64,000 nucleotides of DNA. Origin: Wallemia ichthyophaga EXF-994. Lineage: Eukaryota; Basidiomycota; Wallemiomycetes; Wallemiales; Wallemiaceae. The notes beneath the pieces were generated by a model, which was not told the DNA's origin, ran no database searches, and was given only the letters and a program-made list of their open reading frames with translations. The translations under genes and the position numbers were made by a program. Positions 45,114-53,007 of the stretch are shown here, one piece after another; within the stretch, counting starts at the first letter, position 1; each line of letters opens with the position of its first letter. The DNA lies in contig NW_008806294.1 in assembly GCF_000400465.1 (NCBI RefSeq), forward strand, positions 62,001 through 126,000, written 5' to 3'.

Positions 45114-45867
45114 CTAACGATGCCTTCCCGCTCGCTGAATCAGCTGCTCCAATTGTCTTTGTCTTCTCTGTTTTCTCTGTCTCTTCCTCTCTCCCTTTTT
45201 GTCTACTGCCTGAGCACCCTTCTCAATTGGTGTTATACCCGGCTTCTCCGGGCTGCGCGCGTCCAATACCTCAATGCAACCGCGTGACGCAACAAACACA
45301 ATCGTAGAGATGACAATCCAATTATTAATCAAATTATTAACTTTGGAGCTATCCCATATACTTCTATCTGTCATAAAGTAGCTGTATTTCACGGTGAAGG
45401 ACGTAAAAGTGTGGAAAATTAAAGTCCCAAATGATGTCCCCATAATTGTTAGCAAGACTAAACTGAAGGGGTTATTTTGCCCAAGTCATTATTCATTAGC
45501 GCTTTGTAAACAAACAGCTTTTCGGAGATAACGACAGCCAGGAAAAATGTTCCAGGAGTTATGCAGGGTGCTAAGTAGTCTTTCAGTGTATTGTACCACC
45601 TAAGATTTGGTACGGTGATATAGCTGTTAAAGCTCACGTCGATTGGGGGAGTAGTGGGATTGATAGCACCAGAACGACGATAACATGTTCAAAACACTTG
45701 GCTTTTGGGTTCGATTGTTCAGCTCTAGCGGGTTTATTAGGTGGTGAAATCTGAATATATGAATTCCTAGGAAATATCCTTCCACCAAAATAAAATAATA
45801 GAAAAATCAAAGCTAGGCTCCATAAAACGACAATCAAAAGCACAGGACTATCCTTATTAGTTAACAT
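45114..45867 (-). CDS. Unidentified multi-pass membrane protein
   Basis: Three exons join in phase. The first starts at ATG 45867 (MLTNKDSPVLLIVVLWSLALIFLLFYFGG). A GTGAGC...ATCTTAG intron leads to WYNTLKDYLAPCITPGTFFLAVVISEK. A GTTTGT...CTTCAG intron leads to LLVLLTIMGTSFGTLIFHTFTSF. A further helix (WIVISTIVFVASRGCIEVL) is followed by a very basic tail (KKGERKRQRKQRRQRQLEQL). About five hydrophobic segments are predicted by eye. The charged cytosolic-type tail and membrane topology are clear; I do not recognise the family. It is convergent with the possible MED12 3' exon. Confidence 0.55.
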
Positions 45868-47345
45868 TGGGATTAATGATTTTAATCTTGTTACTGTTTC
45901 GACCACGAATATTGATAATTTCACTAATTTTCTAAAAGCAAACCCCAAATCAAAAATCGCATCATTCTACACAAAACTGAAACCGTGTCCATGGTTTAAG
46001 TCAGGACTGCCGAGTTCGGGAACGCGGCTCGAGCGAGTGTCGAGTAAGAATAAAATTAACCGTAAGCGGTTCCTTTCGAAAGCATAATGCACAAAGGTAT
46101 TCCAGATGTTATGATACCTTTTCTGTCATGTGCTTTTGGGCTCGAACGGGGCACTAGCTAGCGGTGACAGGGTGTGCGAAGGTGGTTACAGTGTTTTTGC
46201 TTGTGTGCTGTGCGCTCTTTACGTAGCTTATTGTGGGGGTCGGTTGCGCTGGCTAAATGTGGAATATTCCAGATTAGCAGGCCAAATAGTCCTGCAGGTT
46301 GCTACACTCATCAAAAGCACTCTGCTGCTATCGGTTCAAGCTGTTTGTTACTCAGAGATTTTGTTGGCAATAGCCTTGTTCTTCCTGCGAAGGCCGAGTC
46401 CACCACGATGCTCACTGCGCTCAACAGATACCTTAACCATGTAGACCACTCTGTCCTCGATTGGTGGCTTTTATTTGACAGAACTCACTATGTCTAGAGG
46501 TATTCAAGCAAGAATGGGCTTTGCGAGGATAAGGAGGATGTCGTGATCAAATACCTTGACTGGTTTTCTCTTTGCCGGCTCAACGACGATCCCGCTGGTG
46601 TTGCTCCCTCAACGAAGTTTAATTCCAGCTATGTAATCTGCGCATACACGCGCTAATGATCCGACCACCTTAATTCCTGAGGATATTTAGTGTGCAGGGG
46701 AGCGATGGCGTTTGTGCTTTCGGATGCCCGGTCAGCGTGTGCATTTGCTGGTGCTGCTGCGCAATGTATTATCTGACTCAACGCTATTCATCGCGCACTT
46801 GCAGGATAGAATATAATTACCGACGAGCTTCTGCGAATGTGACGTTGCTGAGGGAGGGGCGCCATGACGCCATAATTGACGAAAGCAAATTTTCTCACCC
46901 ACCGGCCTCGAACGCGTGGTCCCGCATACAGCGCTGCTCTCCACTCTCTTTGTGGTGCAGCGGGAAGCGAGCCCGCGCGGAAACCGCTCTCGGACCCAAA
47001 CAGCTCGACCGCAGGCGCGAACATCCGACCCCCACCCACGCACTTCCCGATGCGCTGATGATGATGAGATATGATTTTGATGTTAAGACGATACGTGTTA
47101 ATAACTGTGTCCATCAATGATTTTTAAAAAATGAGGATAAAGGGGGTGCTGAATTTACTGGAAGCGTTTCTTAATTAGCGTCGCAATTTTCAAATTGTTG
47201 GTGATTCTCAATTAAACTGAACCGCCGGACCCCGCTGCGCCACCACGCACCTGCTTGTCAGAGCCACTCGCTTTAATTGCGGATTAATATATAGCCAAGC
47301 GTCCTGCTGAAGAGAGGCAGTGTAAACGTCTTGATTTTTGTGAGG
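45868..47345. other. 1.5-kb gene-poor region
   Basis: Contains only short, overlapping open frames on both strands with no family, no intron pattern and no start context. A small hairpin (AAAGGTAT...ATACCTTT) lies near 46095-46122. GC-rich patches alternate with AT-rich ones. It may hold decayed repeats or unannotated non-coding transcripts; I cannot support any gene. Confidence 0.4.
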
Positions 47346-47821
47346 TTAAAGTGCACACAAAGAGCAAGGCGCTGAGATTAATAAGAGAATAAGTCTAAAT
47401 GTATAAGAGTCAAAAAGGAATCGTTCAAATAGTTTAGATTTGGGGTCTTTCCATTGTTCTTTATTCTCATTGTTCTCATAGCGACCATGATGTCATGTTA
47501 CCTGTTCCTGCATCTTGCCCGCTGTATTACCTACGAAGGTAGGGGCACATCCTTATATGCCTACAAGGATGTGGTCCTCCCCGATCAGGTTGCACGGCGG
47601 GCGTGACGCAGGAACATGGAGGACAATGGGTTTTAGTGAGAACAATGAGAATAAAGAACAATGAAGATTATGCATGATTATGCACGAGAACAATGAAGAT
47701 AACGAAACAATGGAAATAAAACCTAGAATCTAAACTATTTAAACAACTGCTTTTCTTTTGATATATCTCAGACTTAATTCTTTTATTAATCTCAGCGCCT
47801 TGCTCTTTGTGTGCAGTTTAA
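47346..47821. mobile_element. Foldback/MITE-like element with long terminal inverted repeats and TTAA ends
   Basis: The two ends are inverted copies. The left one reads AGTGCACACAAAGAGCAAGG after TTAA (47346..47349); the right one, in reverse complement, reads ACTGCACACAAAGAGCAAGG before TTAA (47818..47821). Similarity continues inward for well over 100 bp with small indels (GCGCTGAGATTAATAA, AATAGTTTAGAT, CATTGTTCTTTATTCTCATT). It resumes near the centre as GTTCCTGC/GCAGGAAC and finally CACATCCTT (47546..47554) against AAGGATGTG (47565..47573). So almost the whole ~476 bp can form one long imperfect hairpin. There is no coding capacity. TTAA flanks suggest piggyBac-type insertion, but this is inference from one copy. 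Confidence 0.8.
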
Positions 47822-47847
47822 GCTTACAAAGATCAGAGCATGTACAA

Positions 47848-47935
47848 GGCAGGATGGCCGAGTGGTCTAAGGCGCACGGTTAAGGCGACAGCATCCGTGT
47901 TCGAAAGAGCGAGGGTTCGAATCCCTCTCCTGTCA
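47848..47935 (+). tRNA. tRNA-Leu (AAG) with an 8-nt intron
   Basis: Acceptor GGCAGGA pairs with TCCTGTC, discriminator A; D-arm GCC/GGC; anticodon stem CACGG/CCGTG. The loop is TTAAGG plus T once the 8-nt CGACAGCA (47886..47893) is removed at the canonical 37/38 position, giving anticodon AAG. There is a long class II variable arm, and T-arm GAGGG-TTCGAAT-CCCTC. It lies 26 bp downstream of the foldback element. Confidence 0.93.
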
Positions 47936-47938
47936 AAC

Positions 47939-47943
47939 TTTTT
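47939..47943 (+). terminator. RNA polymerase III T-run terminator of tRNA-Leu
   Basis: Five T residues starting 4 nt after the discriminator base. Confidence 0.75.
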
Positions 47944-48244
47944 GCCTGTAGTATCAGGCTAACCCTATTAGGCTTGGTCTCAGGTTGTCTAATGCATCGA
48001 GAATCAGTGTAGTTTTGACTGCTATATAGCAGCTTGAAAGGTCATGTTATATAGCCCCTTGTAGCTCCAGTAATTCGATTATTGCATTCAAATTCCGTAA
48101 CACATACTCAGCACACAACCACACCATCCCCGTATCACAAACGCGCTCACTTGACCAGTAATTATGCATAGAAGTACAAATGCGATATTAAATATTGTGT
48201 TCGAGTTCGCTGGACAGACCGCCAGCGTAAGACAGCACCCAAGC
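47944..48244. other. Intergenic region between tRNA-Leu and hydrophobin A
   Basis: No gene seen. The part next to hydrophobin A (AATTATGCATAGAAGTACAAATGCGA near 48160) resembles the 3' flank of hydrophobin B (near 50463), showing that the duplication includes 3' sequence. Confidence 0.5.
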
Positions 48245-48711
48245 TTAGACGATTGGGAGAGGGGTACAACCTGAAGTGTCAGTTAGCAATGCAAGGTACC
48301 ATAGTAATCGTATTTACGCACCCAAACCAATGAGGCCGTCTGATTCCATGCCCTCGCAACAGACCGGGGTGTTCTTACACTCATCTAGCGCTTTGTCAGC
48401 AATGTTTAGGGTGCAACGAAAGAGTACAAACCTTGCAAAGCAACTCCGATCAAGAGTGGGACCTGATCACATTGAACACCGACTTGGGACGCAATGTCGC
48501 CGGTGGAGATGAGGGAGTCATCCTTGCCGGTGCTGGTTTGAGCCTTTTTGTTCAAGTCACCTTGGAAGTGTAAGATGGTGTCATGCTACATATACCTATA
48601 CTTACAGCATGAGACTTTGCCGGTGTTGCATGAGCCAGTCTCGCTCTTGTCTTCCCAGCCAGCAGAGGCAGCAGCGATAATACCAACAGTGAAGAGAGTT
48701 TGAGCGATCAT
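48245..48711 (-). CDS. Class I hydrophobin A (secreted, acidic)
   Basis: Four exons with introns in the same places as the two sister genes. The start is MIAQTLFTVGIIAAASAGWE, a signal peptide. Mature Cys order is SCNTG...SCC...VQC...DEC...PVCC...LGC, i.e. C-CC-C-C-CC-C with eight cysteines. The product is only about 105 residues before signal removal and ends LPIV. The mature part has about 13 Asp/Glu and 6 Lys. Hydrophobins self-assemble at air-water interfaces and coat hyphae and spores. Exon joins: SC|C via GTAAGT, ALQ|DEC via GTTTGT, GLG|C before the last short exon. Confidence 0.92.
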
Positions 48712-48752
48712 TGTGGAGAGATTGGAGATTTTGTTGTAGAAAAAGAGCAAGA

Positions 48753-48770
48753 GCACCTCAGCTATTTATG
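48753..48770 (-). promoter_or_regulatory. TATA-like box and shared 10-mer of hydrophobin A
   Basis: Reading toward the gene, a CATAAATA box is followed directly by GCTGAGGTGC, about 45 bp before the ATG. The same 10-mer sits next to TATAAAGG in hydrophobin B but not in C. Confidence 0.6.
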
Positions 48771-49203
48771 AAGCCAGCATGCCTACGCTAAAAGTCGCAT
48801 CGAGGACTTGTGGTGAGTATAGCAAAGAGATTCGCATTCATTCGTCACTAGGCACGAGTATGTGATTATATATCAAACGCGGAAGAATAACTCAACACAG
48901 GCGGCATGACCTTAAGATTGCTTTTGTAAGCCATTAATAAATCTTGCCTCAACTTGATTGTCAAAGGCCTTCAACATTTCACATTTTCCAAGCTGAAACT
49001 TACAAGTGGAAACCAAGACACCATGAAGGCGGTGCAGCATGCGAAATGCAGCGCCCACACTAATACCGTACATATTTAAGTAAATGTGAAAGTGCTGCGA
49101 ATGGCATGCAGCAATCCAAATTTCGCAAGTAACCTAGAGACGTTATGAGACCTCAAAACCACTCATCTTGCGACTCATATCTACATCAATGATATCCCGG
49201 GAC

Positions 49204-49559
49204 AAATTAATGAGATGGCGGGGATAGTTTCAATTGTGTAAATGTTTATATTGACGACCTTAATAAGACAAATCAATTGGACGACTTGAATCTCTCAGAG
49301 TTGTTTGAAACTTGGATCGAGCCCTGTACCAACAAAATCTACAATCTAGCCATTTCACAGGCTCTCAAGCATTCTAAATCTATACAGATCTCCGCTGTCC
49401 CTGCAGTCCACCAGCGTTAGGCAGATCGTTGAGGTTACACTGAGAGCACTTGAAGGTTTGCAGACTCAACTATCATCGGTTTTGGTTGTTAACTCTGCTC
49501 AGCCAAGGAATGGCTTACAGGGAGGGTTTGTGAAAGGGATTGATATACATATGCAATAA
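49204..49559 (+). pseudogene. Broken reading frame, possible gene remnant
   Basis: The first frame (49204..49420) reads DSFNCVNVYIDDLNKTNQL then LSELFETWIEPCTNKIYNLA and ISQALKHSKSIQISAVPA before a stop. An overlapping frame continues at once with STSVRQIVEVTLRALEGL, TQLSSVLVVNSAQPRNG and ends at TAA 49557..49559. Both parts look like helical protein, and a frameshift or a lost intron separates them. There is no ATG start upstream. I do not recognise the ancestor. Confidence 0.35.
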
Positions 49560-50554
49560 ATTACTGAGGGATTGGATATTTTACGACAGTAGTTTTACTC
49601 GGCATATATGAAAAATAAAACTCAATCTGGGAATCTTTTGTGGGATTCTGGTGACGTGACGAAGAGTTCATGGGATGGCAAGGCACTTCATATGCTGACA
49701 ATTTGTATAGTTTAGCAAAAATGGCGTTTAATTGCATCCTCAGCATTCTAGCTACATCTCCATCTCAACCATACGCTCAAAGTATACCTAGTTAGATTTT
49801 TCTACTACTGCCTGTCTCACCTCAATGGCTGTTTCACGAGTTTTGATGATCTCCAAATAAAAGGCTTTATCTGTAGCTCTGGCTGAAATTAATATGATTT
49901 TCCCAGATTTATATCGCTGACACACCGAATTGCGCCCTGCACGCTGTTCAGAAGCGGTGATCCGACATTGCTCTGAAGCATGTCATAGACGAGATGCTGT
50001 GGATTTAACTGAATTCAACAACAAAAGCAATATTCTCCCACTGATAGCGATTACTAGCATCCCAAAATCTCAATTATTTACCCATCTAGACGCGTTTTAC
50101 GTCTTCCGACGCTTAGAGTCTACAGAACTTCATATTAGCACCAGGGGAAAAGCAAGACCCCTTTTATTCGTTGCATACCCGGAGAAAAGTGCTTAAGTGC
50201 AGAAAAGTAGGCGTTAATCATACTCCGAAATCGGGGGTTTGGCTTCTGATAGTACATTTCGAAAAACCAAATAATGGGAATGGAGAACTAGATAGGTTTG
50301 CATTAGAACCTTCGGAAGTACGATAGTAATTCTAGTTACTCATCTTGACATAGAGAGCTCATTGAACAGACGTACATAAAAGAAATCGACCATCCTAGCA
50401 CAGTAGCTGTTTAGAAGACTAGAATCTTGTTGAACACTCATAACAGCAAACCAATAACTCAAGAATTATGCATAGAGGTACAGATACGAGATGAGTTGGG
50501 TAGTGTTCTAGAGCTGGTCAAGTAGGATGCCAAATTAAGCAGTAAATCTCAGTT

Positions 50555-51001
50555 TAGACGATTGGGAGAGCGTCACAGCCTGTGCAAAAGGTGAGACAAG
50601 TAGATAGATATCAAACCCCAACTTACCAAGACCGATTGCAGACTCGCTGTCGTAGTCCTCGCAACAGACTGGGGTGTTCTTGCACTCGTCTGTAGATCGT
50701 CAGCTTTAAGAAGGATATGAAACTTTTACGAACCCTCGATAGCAACTCCGATCAAGAGTGGGACTTGGTCACATTGTACACCGATTTGGGATGCAATGTC
50801 GCCGGTGGAGATGAGAGCATCGTTCTTTCCGGTGCTGGTTTGAGCCTTCTTGTTCAAATCGCCTTAGGAGTGTGAGATGATGTCAAGCTACACATCTCAC
50901 ATACTTACAGCATTGAATAGAACCAGTGTTGCAAGAGCCAGTCNNNNNNNNNNNNNNGCCGCAGCGATGATACCAACGGTGAAGACAGTTTGAGCGATCA
51001 T
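50555..51001 (-). CDS. Class I hydrophobin B (contains a 14-N assembly gap)
   Basis: Same four-exon structure as A and C. A run of 14 N (50944..50957) in exon 1 hides a few residues after the signal peptide (MIAQTVFTVGII visible). Exon 2 encodes DLNKKAQTSTGKNDALI and ISTGDIASQIGVQC then DQVPLLIGVAIE; exon 3 carries DEC...PVCCEDYD. It ends before TAA 50555..50557. From exon 2 onward it is almost identical to hydrophobin C, including introns. It is divergent from C with 461 bp between start codons. Confidence 0.88.
50944..50957. other. Assembly gap of 14 N
   Basis: Fourteen consecutive N bases inside exon 1 of hydrophobin B. Such a gap at a near-identical repeat probably reflects an assembly problem between hydrophobin copies. 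Confidence 0.95.
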
Positions 51002-51042
51002 TGTGAAGAGTGTGTAGGTTGTGTTGTAGAGATAAACCAAGT

Positions 51043-51060
51043 GCACCTCAGCCCTTTATA
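51043..51060 (-). promoter_or_regulatory. TATA box and shared 10-mer of hydrophobin B
   Basis: Reading toward the gene, TATAAAGG is followed directly by GCTGAGGTGC, about 42 bp before the ATG, exactly as in hydrophobin A. Sequence further upstream also resembles gene A. Confidence 0.65.
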
Positions 51061-51393
51061 ATAATTACATACCTATGCTAAAGACAACGGGCAGGACTAA
51101 GGGTGACTATATCATGAAGGTACGGGCTAATTCTTGATTCATCATTCGGAACGAAGATGTGATCTTGTGATGAATATCAAACACGGAAGTTATTACCGGT
51201 AGTTGCAGATAAATTAAAGTAGAGCGCTATAACATCATCAGAAGGCAAAAGATTTGCATTTTTTTTAAATTATTTCATTTCTACACATCTCATCACCTCC
51301 TTCATTCGGAATGTGACTTGCCTTTTTGGAAATTTTAGCGCGAAGGAGCTTTGCCTAGACTGGGTATGAAGACAAAAAATAATTTTTCTCTAC

Positions 51394-51399
51394 TATAAA
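51394..51399 (+). promoter_or_regulatory. TATA box of hydrophobin C
   Basis: TATAAA 69 bp upstream of the ATG at 51463, followed by a pyrimidine-rich leader. Confidence 0.6.
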
Positions 51400-51462
51400 G
51401 GAAAGGCGAGCACCGGCTACCTTGTTTCCTTACGACTTCTTAGCTCTTATATCTCTATTACA

Positions 51463-51915
51463 ATGATCGCTCAAACTGTCTTCACCGTTGGTATTATCGC
51501 TGCTGCCTCTGCTGGCTGGGAGCCAAAGACTGGCTCTTGCAACACTGGCTCTATTCAATGCTGTAAGTATAAGTTGTTTAGCTTCGCACCATCTTACATC
51601 GACAAGGCAACCTTGATGAAAAGAAGCAAGTCAGCACCGGCAAGAACGATGCTCTCATCTCCACCGGCGACATTGCATCCCAAATCGGTGTACAATGTGA
51701 CCAAGTCCCACTCTTGATCGGAGTTGCTATCGAGGGTTCGTAAAAGTTTTATGTCCTTCTTAAAGCTGACACTCTACAGACGAGTGCAAGAACACCCCAG
51801 TCTGTTGCGAGGACTACGACGGCGAGTCTGCAATCGGTCTTGGTAAGTTGGGTTTTGATATCCATCTACGTGTCTCACCTTTTGCACAGGCTGTGACGCT
51901 CTCCCAATCATCTAA
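51463..51915 (+). CDS. Class I hydrophobin C (secreted, acidic)
   Basis: Exon 1 encodes MIAQTVFTVGIIAAASAGWE and SCNTGSIQC. GTAAGT...CGACAAG splices to CNLDEKKQVSTGKND and DIASQIGVQCDQVPLLIG. A GTTCGT...CTACAG intron gives IEDECKNTPVCCEDYDGE. A GTAAGT...GCACAG intron gives GLGCDALPII and TAA 51913..51915. Eight Cys in the class I pattern; mature chain has 14 Asp/Glu against 5 Lys by my count, so it is strongly acidic. The open frame through the first intron is a shadow. Confidence 0.93.
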
Positions 51916-52285
51916 GCAAGAGTCGCGTTTGCGAAGACGTTTACCATTATTAAGTGGGCATTGTAATTATTTATTAACAAATATTGTTACCCTGAAAAGA
52001 GTTGTGGGAGTGATTATAGGAGATGTGGCTTTGAGGGCTAAGTATTTGGTGAGCTATAATAAATCAGGAAATGTAAACAAATACTGTCGTCACTGTACTC
52101 CAGTTTGTCTTTCATTTAAAGATTAGATTACATTATAGGTGAGATAAAGTGTACAAATATGACGTTGACGCTAATCGAAAGAAAACCTTGATGAGGTCAT
52201 CGGAAAGTGCTAACGCAGCATTTTCAACTCCGCGGAAGAACTCTAAGTGCTTTATCTAAGATGTGTCAATAAGACACAGTCACGC
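51916..52285. other. Convergent 3' flanks of hydrophobin C and the SAP30-like gene
   Basis: No independent gene. The minus strand could hold an extra 3' exon of the SAP30-like gene ending at about 52133 (see that entry). Confidence 0.4.
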
Positions 52286-52965
52286 TCAAACCAACCCACC
52301 TTTCGATCTCAATGCGTGCACGAAGTTGACGACGCTATCAACCTCTCTAACATTTTGATGGCGGTAATGAGTGCTGACAACGTCGTTAAATAGTTCATGT
52401 GCCTCGTCAATGTCAGGTAGGATAGCCTCTTCTTCCATATCTTCTGGATCAAGCATATCGTCGTCGTCTTGTTGAGCGGATACGCCTATAGAGGCAGAGC
52501 GGGAAGATTTCCTTGAAGGGCGTCTTTTCAAGGGATTGGAAGGGTCATTGAAGGCGTCGTCTTGATCGATTGGGTCGTGCAGTTGCTCGGTGGAATCTGA
52601 AGGGTGGTGATGGATAGTTGGGCGTAGAGCAAAAGGCAGGACAACAGCGCCTGTAGAGTCTTTAGGCTTTGGTGGTAGATGCTCTGCTAAACGATAGTTG
52701 GTCATGTATCGATGAAGTGCAGGAGTGGGGAGAGTAGACAGGTCCAAGTGCTTTAAACTGAGTGAGCTACTTCAATAGGCTAAAATTCATCATTTAAACT
52801 CACAAGGCTCTCACTCCCCTCGATTCTCAACTCACCAAATCGATTGTCCTCGCTCTTGGTTGTAATATGCCGTGAATATCCATTCGGTGATGTATAAACA
52901 CTCGAATCATCATGCCTACGCCTTTTATTTGGCTGCGTTTGCTGAATTTGTCTGATGTAGCTCAT
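52286..52965 (-). CDS. SAP30-like protein (Sin3-binding, histone deacetylase complex)
   Basis: The ATG at 52965 gives MSYIRQIQQTQPNKRRRHDD, a basic N-terminus; an intron near 52780 joins to the second exon. The second exon begins with the SAP30-type helix LDLSTLPTPALHRYMTNYRL. A disordered Ser/Asp-rich stretch follows, then the C-terminal LFNDVVSTHYRHQNVREVDSVVNFVHALR, matching the Sin3-binding region pattern (helix, then N/REVDxxxxF). Alternatively a GTGGGT donor at the last codons could add a C-terminal exon (EFFRGVENAALALSDD) ending near 52133. The family call is by pattern and not certain. Start codons of this gene and ZPR1 are 42 bp apart. Confidence 0.7.
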
Positions 52966-53007
52966 TACGGTTCAACGAGGAATATACCTTCAACTCAGAC
53001 GATCATC

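Larger units (their letters stand above)
48712..50554. other. 1.8-kb region between hydrophobins A and B
   Basis: The first ~200 bp are the hydrophobin A promoter, partly similar to that of B (CCTACGCTAAAAG and ATCAAACGCGGAAG have counterparts near 51070 and 51175). A broken reading frame lies at 49204..49559 (separate entry). A second frame at 49930..50196 has no family and no start context. The rest shows nothing recognisable. Confidence 0.45.
51002..51462. promoter_or_regulatory. Divergent promoter region of hydrophobins B and C
   Basis: 461 bp between the two start codons. The B side resembles the hydrophobin A promoter. The C side has its own TATA box and no copy of the GCTGAGGTGC block, so C appears to use different promoter sequence despite its near-identical coding region. 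Confidence 0.6.

Noticed and set aside
46000-46100. tRNA- or 5S-like look of the CCGAGTTCGGGAACGCGGCTCGAG segment
   Set aside because: No cloverleaf, no A/B boxes in the right spacing and no 5S consensus could be fitted.
46130-47120. Several overlapping frames of 97-142 codons on both strands
   Set aside because: No start context, no intron pattern, no family; they overlap each other on both strands. Treated as non-coding.
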